Shown: piece by piece, positions 9,685 through 18,170 of the stretch
Layout of the letters: each line of letters starts with the position of its first letter
How positions within the stretch are numbered: position 1 is the first letter of the stretch
Origin: Bacteroides sp. MSB163
GTDB taxonomy: Bacteria > Bacteroidota > Bacteroidia > Bacteroidales > Bacteroidaceae
Direction of reading: 5' to 3'
Assembly: GCF_036416795.1 (NCBI RefSeq)
Contig: NZ_CP143867.1
Location: 186,001 to 250,000, forward strand
DNA: 64,000 bases
Made by a program: the position numbers and the translations under genes
Notes under the pieces: model-generated
What the model saw: only the letters and a program-made list of their open reading frames with translations
Told to the model about the DNA's origin: nothing
Databases searched by the model: none

Positions 9685-10017
9685 TTATTTTAAATTTATA
9701 CAATAATCAATAACACCCATCCAGAATGAACTACAGTAGTCTTTAGGAATACCTGTTGCTGCACAATAGACTCGGCAACGATGGAGATCTATTGTTTCCG
9801 TACGCTTTTGATAGCAATCTCCACTTCCTCCTGTACTACATTTAATCTCAACCCCTCCGATTTCTCCGCCATCAATAGGATCATCTTCCCCACTGATAGC
9901 CTCAATCGTCGATGTATTCACATCGTAAGAGCGATCAGAACTCAATACAGTTCTCACATTCAATGCAGTAATAGCAATAACCACAACTGCAAACATTACA
10001 ATCTTAATCTTTTTCAT
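9685..10017 (-). CDS. NVEALA-like small secreted peptide, six cysteines
   Basis: This 110-residue precursor starts MKKIKIVMFAVVVIAITALN, a hydrophobic export signal. A segment NTSTIEAISGEDDP (residues 34-47) follows, at the place where Bacteroidota NVEALA-family peptides carry their eponymous NVEALA-GE motif. After a Gly-rich stretch (DGGEIGGVE) the C-terminal half has six cysteines at positions 60, 68, 81, 85, 95 and 106, so up to three disulfides are possible. A-I-S at 40-42 would be an acceptable S26 cleavage site. The gene lies 24 bp after an O-antigen-ligase-like gene that itself follows a signal peptidase gene, and the next genes encode propellers and CxxC redoxins. No D-S/T-x Bacteroides O-glycosylation motif is present. 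The peptide's activity is unknown. Confidence 0.75.
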   Translation of the reverse strand: MKKIKIVMFAVVVIAITALNVRTVLSSDRSYDVNTSTIEAISGEDDPIDGGEIGGVEIKCSTGGSGDCYQKRTETIDLHRCRVYCAATGIPKDYCSSFWMGVIDYCINLK

Positions 10018-10041
10018 TTTTGATCTTTTAATTGTTAATCG

Positions 10042-11853
10042 TTAATTCAAATTTATAGAAAGCTTTCTAATTTCATTTCTCATTTCATTGATTGCATTTG
10101 AAAAGACTTTAGGCTCTTTTGTCAGAACAATAGTGCTCATCTTCTCAAACTTTTCCTTATTAAAGTAAGCAGAATCTGCATAAAGTTTAGCCAACATATA
10201 ATAAGGATAAATACGAATGGGTAATCTATGAGTAGAAGCCATAAAACACGATTCAGCCTTCTCATATACACCTAATTGTAAATAACATTTCCCTTCTGCA
10301 TTGAGTACAGCCACATCACTGGAAACTTTCTCAGTACGCTCCAACACTTCAATAGCCTGACTATACTGCTTCTGCTCCATCAGCACATGTGCATACCGAA
10401 AAAGAAGTTTCGGACTGTGCATAATCTTCTCGTAAACAGATTCATATGCAGACGCAGCTTCCTGATATGCATTTTCCGAGTAAAGCATGTGAGCAAATAA
10501 CGCCCTTTCTTTATAGTGCTTAATATCCTTCAACTGATAAATACAAGATGCAGAAACAACCAGCAAGAGAATCGATGCGATATACAAAACAACACTTTCG
10601 GAAAAACAACGACGTTCTTCTTCCTTGCAGGTAGAAACACATAAGGAGGCAAGCAATGTACCGGCCACTCCAAATGGAAGCACTTGGAGCGGATAAGCCG
10701 AAAATGCAAAAACACATAAAGATAACAGTCCGCCACATATAGCATATTGTCTCGTTCGATAGCCTTTCCGAAAAGTATAGTAGATGAAAGCACAAGCTAA
10801 AAGAAGCAAGATGACTCCTCCTTCAACCGTCAATTGCAGATACTCATTAAAAGCATATACAGGAGAACCCGCCACTCTCTCTTCCCATTCCGAGTAGTCG
10901 CCTTGAGAGAAATAAGCGGATTGTTCCTGGCCGTAAACTTTCGGAAAACTCCCAGGCCCATATCCCGAAATAGGGCTTTGAGCGATAACAGCAAGTGTCT
11001 GTTTCCAGATAAATAAGCGTCCGTAAACTGAATCGGGCCTCATCGAAATCAACAAACCTGTAATGGTTCCACCTAACACCAAGAACAAGACTACACAAAA
11101 TACCGTCGTCTTAAAGTGCGATACAAAATATTTCTTCAACTTCCCCACCCATCGGAAATGGAGGGATAATACAAAAAGACTACTAACAATCAACGCTCCC
11201 CAAGCCGAACGACTCATCCCTGCCGGAATCATAGAAAATAATAACACTGCTAAAGTCGCCCATACATATTTATCCCGCTTCTGAGCGTTAAGCATCTGCC
11301 CTAAACAAATGGGGAAAATTACCGCCAAATAACCTGTATATGGTCCGGGATTATAGAACGATCCCGTCACTGCAAACATCTTATGATAAGAGCCTGCAAA
11401 ACCGTATATTTGTAACATACCCCATACAGCTTGTATGCATCCCAGCAAGGCCAAACCATAAAATATTGTCTTCTTGCATACAGGACAACAGGATAAAATA
11501 AAGCGCGACGCAAACCAGAATACACACAGCAAAACGGCATAAATTATTTTCCAGTTAGCTAATTGTTCCAGATAATCGTATCTTATTAAATACCACCCAA
11601 TCAAAACAACAAACAGCATATCGGAGGTTACAAAATGAAATCTTACTTTACTTACAAACAGCACAATGCACGACACGAAAGCCACTACTCCTACAGCGCA
11701 GGCAACAGGAAAAAGCTGGAAATAGTTGTCCACTATTTCGTAAGGGACAAAGGTACTGACCGGCACAAGGCAGAGTACTATTGTAAAAAACAGAGATATG
11801 ATAATATTATTTTTCATTTCAATATCGATATAAGTATACCTTTTTTCAATCAC
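10042..11853 (-). CDS. O-antigen ligase-like (Wzy_C) membrane protein with C-terminal TPRs (copy 2)
   Basis: This 603-residue polytopic protein is paralogous to that at 1982-3787. It has about ten to twelve membrane segments, IRYDYLEQLANWK, TGSFYNPGPYTGYLAVI, AGMSRSAWG and the Wzy_C region with GRLFIWKQTLAVIAQSP and FNEYLQLTVEGG. A TPR-like C-terminal domain from about residue 440 includes QYSQAIEVLERTEKV and YEKAESCFMAS. The start is a GTG 10 bp after the peptidase stop. An ATG at 11,817 is possible, but the GTG makes the N-terminus match copy 1 to within one residue at the shared NWK. Family members ligate or transfer polysaccharides in the periplasm; a peptide or protein acceptor is conceivable here given the neighbours. 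Confidence 0.85.
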   Translation of the reverse strand: MIEKRYTYIDIEMKNNIIISLFFTIVLCLVPVSTFVPYEIVDNYFQLFPVACAVGVVAFVSCIVLFVSKVRFHFVTSDMLFVVLIGWYLIRYDYLEQLANWKIIYAVLLCVFWFASRFILSCCPVCKKTIFYGLALLGCIQAVWGMLQIYGFAGSYHKMFAVTGSFYNPGPYTGYLAVIFPICLGQMLNAQKRDKYVWATLAVLLFSMIPAGMSRSAWGALIVSSLFVLSLHFRWVGKLKKYFVSHFKTTVFCVVLFLVLGGTITGLLISMRPDSVYGRLFIWKQTLAVIAQSPISGYGPGSFPKVYGQEQSAYFSQGDYSEWEERVAGSPVYAFNEYLQLTVEGGVILLLLACAFIYYTFRKGYRTRQYAICGGLLSLCVFAFSAYPLQVLPFGVAGTLLASLCVSTCKEEERRCFSESVVLYIASILLLVVSASCIYQLKDIKHYKERALFAHMLYSENAYQEAASAYESVYEKIMHSPKLLFRYAHVLMEQKQYSQAIEVLERTEKVSSDVAVLNAEGKCYLQLGVYEKAESCFMASTHRLPIRIYPYYMLAKLYADSAYFNKEKFEKMSTIVLTKEPKVFSNAINEMRNEIRKLSINLN

Positions 11854-11863
11854 AAAGAAAATC

Positions 11864-12595
11864 TCACAACTTTTTAAATATTCTACTCCATCGAATCTGT
11901 CCGGTTTCCAAAGCTTTTGAGAACCAGATGAATTGCCCTACTCCCAAGATGAAGTCATCCGGCAGCAATCCCCAATTACGAGAATCGTACGAATAGTTCG
12001 CATTATCCCCTTGCATGAAATAATAATCATGTTTGAAGTGATATTCAGTCAATAAAGTATCCGCTAAATAAACCAAGCCCATCTCTAATTTCAGCGATTG
12101 TCCGGTTTCATATTCTATACAGTGTCGGTAGTGGTTGTAGTTACAGGAGTCAATTGGTAATACATCTCCAACTTTAGGAAGATACACTTTTTCCAGACTC
12201 TCGCGGGCAAACCACTGATGCGTATCACCAGGCAGTGCCACACAACGTTTACAAAAAAACAGTTTTGTACTCAGTATCATCTTTTCTTTATCTTCAGAAT
12301 ATGGATAATTGAACACCACTACATCATTCTTCCGCACCTGTCTGATACCTTCCAGCCTATGCACCAGCTTACGTCCGTCCTGTGACTCATCTTCTTCTAT
12401 AATTCTACGCCCCGGAATTTGCAAAGATGCCAGAATATAATCTCCACCCAACAAAGTAGGAGACATGGAATAAGTAGGTATAACACAAAATGCGAACCAA
12501 TAGATCCTGACAGATAGATATATCTGATACAAGGAGAATAATACAAAAGATGTATATCCTACCCTTTTCCATACTCGTTTTATTTTTCCTTTCAT
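11864..12595 (-). CDS. S26 family signal peptidase (copy 2)
   Basis: This 243-residue protein has one N-terminal membrane segment and the catalytic serine at 43 in PTYSMSPTLLGGDY. The lysine is at 116 in CKRCVALPGD, and the conserved late box is MQGDNANYSYDSRNWG. It is full length for this Bacteroidota subgroup and highly similar to copy 1, including VHRL and EDKEKMI segments. The gene order peptidase - ligase-like - peptide puts it just upstream of the NVEALA-like precursor, a natural substrate. The mirrored position of copy 1 at the other end of the block suggests a second substrate beyond the left edge. The enzyme class is secure; substrate choice is inferred. Confidence 0.88.
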   Translation of the reverse strand: MKGKIKRVWKRVGYTSFVLFSLYQIYLSVRIYWFAFCVIPTYSMSPTLLGGDYILASLQIPGRRIIEEDESQDGRKLVHRLEGIRQVRKNDVVVFNYPYSEDKEKMILSTKLFFCKRCVALPGDTHQWFARESLEKVYLPKVGDVLPIDSCNYNHYRHCIEYETGQSLKLEMGLVYLADTLLTEYHFKHDYYFMQGDNANYSYDSRNWGLLPDDFILGVGQFIWFSKALETGQIRWSRIFKKL

Positions 12596-12653
12596 ATCTC
12601 AAAAGACTATATAAACTCCTAAACTCTTATCGGTTCAATCATGCAATTACCAC

Positions 12654-14597
12654 CTATTCATACCCTACAAATTTTTGCTCCCCATCTTCCACATAGAATA
12701 CCTGCTCTTCCTTCCCGCGCGTCAAATTGCGCAGCCACAACAAGGCACCTTCAGGAATATTCCGATAGATTAATTCATTGGTAATAGCAGTCTGTACTCC
12801 CAAAGAAATCCATCCCTTCACGCCAGACTGATAAAATAATTCATACACATTGCCCGGAGTGATAAAATTATCATCATTGCGAGGAACGAATAATATCTTT
12901 TTTATGGCGCGAGCACGTTGCAGGTCAAATACGATGGAATCCTGCGGCCCTGATGAATAATAGAATGTCAGCCAATCATCATCACACGCCTTGTCTATGT
13001 CGTGCGCGGGATTCTCATCCACCGGCCCACCACCGTATATGGCTTTCGAAGGAAGATGTTCTTCACTGTCCATACTATCAAAGAATGCCAGTTCTGCAAC
13101 TTCCGCCCTACAATCTGCTGTGGGATAGGCAGGAGGCGGTGGAGTGAAACGCACATAACGATAAGGGCGTGAAATCTTCGGATAATAATAATTGAGGTTG
13201 GTGCGGGGAGTGTCTGTCAAGCAACAAAGCAGCTCACTCGTACGGAAATACCGGTCATTACTCACTTCAATCTCAGCACCTGTCATGGTAGCCATGTAGC
13301 CATAAAGGTATTGCCTTAACGGGTATTTTCTCCGTATATGGGCGGTGACCGCCTTCGACATGTCCGGTTCAAAATAGCGTACATTTCCGTCTACTACCAT
13401 AAAAGGATATCCGGCAGGAGAACGTGTTCCGTTCTCAGAGGTCAAAGGCTGGAAAATAACGCCCGGTTCTATATTGTTCACTTGTGCTTTACCGCGTCGT
13501 AATGGGACTGCATCCACTGTGACATATCCTGAAGGACTAAACATTCCCAGCAGAATACTATTTCCTTCTATATTGTCATCAACCTTTACCTTGAACTCAT
13601 TCTCACCAAAGTATTCTGCCGTCACATCCTGATAAAAAGGTCCAAATAATGAAGCTGTCTTACTATCGTGCGCTTCAAAAGTATTCCTGTAGACTTTACC
13701 TTTCTTTCTGCCGTCCGTAGCCCCACGTTTCACCACAAAGTCGGACGAATCCATATACCAAAATGGAATGAACCCGCCATTTGAATCTTTCAGCACATTC
13801 CACATGTGATCATGCTGATTAGAAGGAGAATACCAATATTTATCTATATTTACCGGAAAACCCAATGCCCGAAAGACATATACGGCATGGTCGGTGATTT
13901 CGCGACATGTACCTACCAGATATTCTGACAAGAAACGAGCACCCAAATGCGGCATACGGTATTCTGTGGTGAGAACAAATAGATTAGTCCGCTTGAAATG
14001 GCGTGCCAGAAGGTTGACGGCCTCTACCATATCGTCACCGGTATACAGCGAATCTAGAACAGGTTTATAACGGTCATAATACATTTTCCGCCAATTGTCT
14101 AATGGCTCGTCACCTATACGATAGGGCAATACCCATTCACAAAAGTCGTCAAATGAATAATTCTTTGCCCACGGGCATTTTTCCCATACTTTGAAAGATT
14201 GTTCGATATTTTCTATCAGATAATCGGCAGATATGTATTCAATATCCGGACGCTTCGGCAATGTCCTGTAGTTAAAGCCAGTCCACTTGCGTTTCCATTC
14301 GCTATCAGGCAGATAACCTCCTATATTTAGTTCCACCGCGGCCTTCATCACCGCCTTCACACTGTCCAGACGGTCATCTTCATAACCGCCATGCCCCGGC
14401 ATATTCCTTATAAGAAAGCGGGCGGCTTCTAACTTCAGACTATCATTTCGGTAGTAGTTCAGCACTTTTTCAAGTTCTATCCTGTTTTTTCCGGCCTGTT
14501 CGAGTGCAAAATCCAAACGTTTATCTCCCGCACTTTCGCATGATACAAAAAATACAATTGACAGAGACCATATTATTGTCACCTGTACTCTATTCAT
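12654..14597 (-). CDS. transglutaminase-like lipoprotein with C-terminal discoidin-like domain
   Basis: This 647-residue lipoprotein has a signal ending FFVSC (Cys20). A helical region is followed by a transglutaminase/protease-like core around residues 190-290. The triad is Cys231 in GTCREITDHAVYVF, His264 in HDHMWNVL and Asp283 in FWYMDSSD. After an all-beta middle part, residues about 500-647 look like an F5/8-type carbohydrate-binding fold (YVRFTPPPP, ACDDDWLTFY, KKILFVPRNDDN). Such proteins are thought to act on peptides or cross-links in the envelope. It is the first gene of the run and follows a promoter-like box inside the ~320-bp repeat. The 58-bp gap to the peptidase gene suggests co-transcription. 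The substrate is unknown. Confidence 0.78.
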   Translation of the reverse strand: MNRVQVTIIWSLSIVFFVSCESAGDKRLDFALEQAGKNRIELEKVLNYYRNDSLKLEAARFLIRNMPGHGGYEDDRLDSVKAVMKAAVELNIGGYLPDSEWKRKWTGFNYRTLPKRPDIEYISADYLIENIEQSFKVWEKCPWAKNYSFDDFCEWVLPYRIGDEPLDNWRKMYYDRYKPVLDSLYTGDDMVEAVNLLARHFKRTNLFVLTTEYRMPHLGARFLSEYLVGTCREITDHAVYVFRALGFPVNIDKYWYSPSNQHDHMWNVLKDSNGGFIPFWYMDSSDFVVKRGATDGRKKGKVYRNTFEAHDSKTASLFGPFYQDVTAEYFGENEFKVKVDDNIEGNSILLGMFSPSGYVTVDAVPLRRGKAQVNNIEPGVIFQPLTSENGTRSPAGYPFMVVDGNVRYFEPDMSKAVTAHIRRKYPLRQYLYGYMATMTGAEIEVSNDRYFRTSELLCCLTDTPRTNLNYYYPKISRPYRYVRFTPPPPAYPTADCRAEVAELAFFDSMDSEEHLPSKAIYGGGPVDENPAHDIDKACDDDWLTFYYSSGPQDSIVFDLQRARAIKKILFVPRNDDNFITPGNVYELFYQSGVKGWISLGVQTAITNELIYRNIPEGALLWLRNLTRGKEEQVFYVEDGEQKFVGYE

Positions 14598-14605
14598 AGT
14601 ATTAT

Positions 14606-14928
14606 AATTATAGTAGTTTTTCTCTAAATAACGTTTTTACTTAGAGGTCTAATGCCACCATTAGGCAAGTGCAAATGTAAAGAGCCAAGGTTAATTAATA
14701 GTATAATATAAACTTAATTATAGATTAAAAAATAATTAATCCTATACAAACAAAGAATTCAAACCAATTTAACTGAAGTTGCATACGTAAAGTGATAAAG
14801 AATCCTTCTTTTTTCTTCATCCTCCGTGTCTCCGTGTTCAATCCTGTCATTTTAAAACAGCCTCTTACTCTTTATAAAAAAACATAGTCCTTTCTTTGCT
14901 TTTACATAGCACCTGGGTTATCTTTATG
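14606..14928. repeat. ~320-bp direct repeat, copy A, upstream of the transglutaminase gene
   Basis: This sequence recurs in the same orientation at 17,467-17,785. By eye the copies are roughly 85-90% identical, with a 76-bp block identical base for base (14,735-14,810 against 17,587-17,662). Each copy lies just upstream of a minus-strand lipoprotein gene, and each carries a TAnnTTTG box on the minus strand. The rest of the gap up to 15,111 is AT-rich and shows nothing I can name. Confidence 0.85.
14672..14679 (-). promoter_or_regulatory. -7 box (TACATTTG) of the 14,597 gene run
   Basis: The minus strand reads TACATTTGC, an exact match to the Bacteroides -7 consensus TAnnTTTG. A start point some 5-7 bases further on would leave a leader of about 65 nt before the ATG at 14,597. 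The equivalent place in repeat copy B also has the box (TATATTTG), so it is conserved between copies. No convincing -33 TTTG is visible. Confidence 0.5.
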
Positions 14929-15111
14929 TCTTATCCTGTATTTAGTTGATACTAATAGTAACCAATCAAATACAGGGCAAGACAGAAGTAGAGCTTATAA
15001 AAAAGGACATATTATTTCAATTCCATTTTTCTATTAACACATATATTTTACTAAAGCCCAAAACATTACACGAGGTTAATAATATAACAAAATATTTCAT
15101 GATATTTATAA

Positions 15112-16173
15112 TTAAAGATGCTGCTTTATACAATAGCGTTTTATCTCATCGTTCATTAATACAGCATAAATCATACCCGTTTCTTCACTAAGAGTAATAC
15201 ATTTTATATTATCCTCTATTTCTACTTTACACAAAAGACGGCCTTCCCAATCATATATATGTAAATAGGAAACCGATACATTCTCTAATTCACTCGGAGC
15301 AATCCCATCTTTATACAATGCAACAATGCGATTGTCGGTTGAACATACAGACCAATAATAATGTCCCGGTTTCTCTATATACGATTCTAATTCCTCCTCT
15401 TTCCCAAAAGGAAAAATTTGCTTAGAACTTCCAGTCTCAACATCCGTTATTGCAAGCATTGGTATGAAGCGCATAAACGATGCTATTTTTTTACGATCAT
15501 TTTTTAAGGATAATACTCCTTTATACAATTGAAATGCTTGAGGTATAAATGGCAAGTCTGTAGCATAAAAACTTTTTATTATCTTATTTTTAGCGTAATC
15601 ATATAATTCAAAATAAGTATTGTTATCTTCTGTTTTTCCTGACCGTTCCGGTGCCTTTGTTAACAGAAAAACATTCTCTTCTATATAAAAGACTGTATTG
15701 GAAGATGTAAAAACAGAGTTACGCTGTTCATCAGTAAAACTGTATTTCTTTTCATATACAGTTTTATTCTTATCCAATGTCTCATTCAAATCCAAAATTG
15801 CCAAATATTGTGGATAAGATTGTACTACAATCTTTGGAGTACCATTTTGAAAAAAGGATTGTGTAAAGCCCGAAAACAAATAAACTTCATTTGGACCTCC
15901 ACCTTTACGTAAAAATCGTCCTAACAATTGTCCACTCTGCATACCATAAGCACTTATTTTTATTTCTTCAAAATCCTGAAAAAATAACAATACTGTATCC
16001 ATGCATAATACTCCCATTGGACAAAGTAAATCTAAATCCATTTTTTCTCCTTCTAACTTAACTGTTGCAGATGAATCCACAAACAAAGTTTCAGTAACGT
16101 TTCGAATCTCACTTCTTTTTTCTGATTTGCATGAGATAAAAAGCAAAAAAGCTGTAAATACAAGATATTTCAT
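15112..16173 (-). CDS. TolB-like/BF3164-type propeller lipoprotein
   Basis: This 353-residue lipoprotein has the short signal MKYLVFTAFLLFISC (Cys15). It has RFLRKGGGPNEVYLFSGF around residue 88, the subgroup's equivalent of the GxGPGEY motif. Repeated strand-turn elements follow, ending in SYLHIYDWEGRLLCKVEIE and a final blade with a MIYAVLMND strand. It lacks the DDNPI tail of the propellers in the main run and therefore belongs to another subfamily, together with the gene upstream (16,212-17,321). The pair is bracketed by the two direct repeats. I expect a surface or periplasmic binding protein; no ligand can be proposed. Confidence 0.75.
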   Translation of the reverse strand: MKYLVFTAFLLFISCKSEKRSEIRNVTETLFVDSSATVKLEGEKMDLDLLCPMGVLCMDTVLLFFQDFEEIKISAYGMQSGQLLGRFLRKGGGPNEVYLFSGFTQSFFQNGTPKIVVQSYPQYLAILDLNETLDKNKTVYEKKYSFTDEQRNSVFTSSNTVFYIEENVFLLTKAPERSGKTEDNNTYFELYDYAKNKIIKSFYATDLPFIPQAFQLYKGVLSLKNDRKKIASFMRFIPMLAITDVETGSSKQIFPFGKEEELESYIEKPGHYYWSVCSTDNRIVALYKDGIAPSELENVSVSYLHIYDWEGRLLCKVEIEDNIKCITLSEETGMIYAVLMNDEIKRYCIKQHL

Positions 16174-16211
16174 AATCGGCCTGTCTTTTAATAAATATTA
16201 CTACAAACAAA

Positions 16212-17321
16212 CTAATTAAAGACCTCATCTAAATCTAAATAATACACATCATCAGACTTTGGTCTTGTTACATACAATCTGTTTCTAACTGTATCCAAAA
16301 ACATTTTATCAATATCATAATCCGTCTCCAACTTCTGTATTAATTTACCATGCCAGTCAAAAACATGAATAGTATTGACATACGGAATCTCATGCATTCC
16401 CCATCTGTCCTTTCCCCAATACAATGCATAGATATAATTATCATCAGCCTGCACTTCTACATAATAATTTTTTATATTTTTCTTTCCCTGAAAGATTGAA
16501 AAGTCATCTCCCCCTTCCATACGATATCCCACGACCTGTCCAGTCTCAAAATCTAAAACATTCAATTGCGGAAGGTGCCCCATCACTTGCACAGCCTTAG
16601 TCCCATCCGGTTTAAAGGCATCAGCAGAAGTAAAAAAAGCTTCGGATACAATGGAAGCTTCCTCATTTTTTATTGTTTGCTTATAAATTGAATAGTTCTT
16701 TAACGCCTTATTAGTATCAAGCGTCCGTTTTTGATAAAACAGTAAAGTAGATTCTTCATCACTTAAAGGGAAAGGATCTACCCTAGCCAATAATATACTG
16801 TCATCTTGAAGGTACATCTCATTATAACATGCTCCCCCATTCGCATCTCTCCAAGCATACGGAATAATCTTATCTATGACAGTAATACCCTGCTTAATAG
16901 ATTGAGTTATATTCCAAATAACTAATTTTTCTTCATTAGGAGCGAATAATAAAGTCTGCAATTCATTTCCTATTTTAAAGAATTGTGAAATAGGTCCAAA
17001 AGCAGCAGCCTCCTTAGGACCACCTCCTTTACTACAAAAGGTTCCAATCTCCTCTCCGGTATTTATATTGAATATATTATAAAAATGATCCGGTAATTTG
17101 GGATTCAAAAAAAACATCAGTGAATCATAGACTGCAATATAGCCATAGTTTGCACCATGCAATATAACATTATTTAAAGTGACTTTTTTCACTGTTCCAC
17201 TATTATCTTCGACTTTTTGGATATCGCCATTAAAATATTTGCCATCATCATATTTCTCACGACAACTTATGCAAACAATAAACAACATCACAAAACAAAA
17301 TATACCTCTAATTCTTTTCAT
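16212..17321 (-). CDS. TolB-like/BF3164-type propeller lipoprotein
   Basis: This 369-residue lipoprotein has a signal ending FIVCISC (Cys20). GTFCSKGGGPKEAAAFGP near residue 95 is the KGGGP motif also found in the next gene. Propeller strands follow, and the last blades contain TIHVFDWHGKLIQKLETD and RLYVTRPKSDDVYYLD. There is no DDNPI tail. It lies 38 bp upstream of its paralogue at 15,112-16,173, so the two are probably one transcript starting from repeat copy B. The leader would be long, about 195 nt, if the TATATTTG box at 17,524 is used. Confidence 0.75.
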   Translation of the reverse strand: MKRIRGIFCFVMLFIVCISCREKYDDGKYFNGDIQKVEDNSGTVKKVTLNNVILHGANYGYIAVYDSLMFFLNPKLPDHFYNIFNINTGEEIGTFCSKGGGPKEAAAFGPISQFFKIGNELQTLLFAPNEEKLVIWNITQSIKQGITVIDKIIPYAWRDANGGACYNEMYLQDDSILLARVDPFPLSDEESTLLFYQKRTLDTNKALKNYSIYKQTIKNEEASIVSEAFFTSADAFKPDGTKAVQVMGHLPQLNVLDFETGQVVGYRMEGGDDFSIFQGKKNIKNYYVEVQADDNYIYALYWGKDRWGMHEIPYVNTIHVFDWHGKLIQKLETDYDIDKMFLDTVRNRLYVTRPKSDDVYYLDLDEVFN

Positions 17322-17466
17322 ACTATTTACCTGTTTATTTCCAATTCAACCACATTTCTATAAAATACAATCATTTTTTCTGTTATATTCTTTAATTTTT
17401 TCAAGGCGGACATTATCTATTTTTCATTTAAGATGAAATCAAAAGCGAAAGCAGGCGGCTTCTAAC

Positions 17467-17785
17467 AATTATAGTAGTTCTTCTCTAAATAATCTTTTTT
17501 ACATAGAGGCCTAATGCTATGTACAAATATAAAGAGCTAAGGTTAATTAATAGTAACATATAAGATTAATTAGAGATTAAAAAATGATTAATCCTATACA
17601 AACAAAGAATTCAAACCAATTTAACTGAAGTTGCATACGTAAAGTGATAAAGAATCCTTCTTCTTTCTTCATCCTCCGTGTCTCCGTGTTCAATCCTATC
17701 ATTTTAAAACAGACTCTTACTCTTTCTTAAAAAAAGCATTGCCCTTTCTTTGCTTTTACATAGCACCTGGGGTATCTTCATATTC
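17467..17785. repeat. ~320-bp direct repeat, copy B
   Basis: This is the second copy of the repeat at 14,606-14,928, in the same orientation. It begins with the shared AATTATAGTAGTT and ends near GCACCTGGG. The two copies bracket the propeller pair 15,112-17,321, forming a unit of about 2.86 kb that homologous recombination could delete or duplicate. It is the main content of the long gap 17,322-18,159. Confidence 0.85.
17524..17531 (-). promoter_or_regulatory. -7 box (TATATTTG) for the 17,321/16,173 pair
   Basis: The minus strand reads TATATTTGT, a match to TAnnTTTG at the place where repeat copy A has TACATTTGC. Conservation of the box while neighbouring bases differ is the main support. 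The leader to the ATG at 17,321 would be about 195 nt. Confidence 0.4.
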
Positions 17786-17809
17786 TTTATTTTGCTATGA
17801 CCACAGCTG

Positions 17810-17825
17810 TGAAGCACATGCTTCA
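17810..17825. promoter_or_regulatory. palindrome TGAAGCA-CA-TGCTTCA with a partial second site
   Basis: This is a perfect inverted repeat with 7-bp arms and a 2-bp centre. A related sequence, TGAAGCACGTG, starts 44 bp away at 17,854, close to four helical turns. It lies just outside repeat copy B and upstream of the promoter-like box, so it could be an operator. The stretch 17,880-18,146 beyond it shows no gene or clear signal. Confidence 0.35.
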
Positions 17826-18146
17826 TAATTGTGAATCAGTAGAACCACAATAATGAAGCACGTGATTGACAATTGTACTAAACGCTATAATATTGATTAT
17901 TAACAATATAAACATAAGATATTAACCTAAGAAACATAGGCAATCAACATTAGCAAACCATACTCTGAGCATCATTGCAAGACGGGAATTCTCTCCCCGG
18001 AATGGTACAAACTATTGTTATTTGCCACATTCGACGTCTTTGTGGCGAAGAAAAAGCCGAAAAACAGAGGGTACTGAAAGAATCGATTTATGTACAAAAT
18101 GATACATAACAAACTTATTTACAGCAGCATACCCCTATTTTGCGTT

Positions 18147-18170
18147 AGTGTAGGTAACTTTACCTACACT
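18147..18170. terminator. perfect 11-bp hairpin at the end of the DUF2809 unit
   Basis: Arms AGTGTAGGTAA and TTACCTACACT are separated by two bases. The stop codon of the small ORF 18,160-18,348 lies within it. No T-run follows on either strand, so it is either a weak terminator or an mRNA-end stabiliser. Confidence 0.4.

Noticed and set aside
14946..15191. 81-codon plus-strand frame between the repeat and the propeller gene
   Set aside because: It overlaps the 3' end of the lipoprotein gene on the other strand and has a low-complexity, AT-driven sequence.
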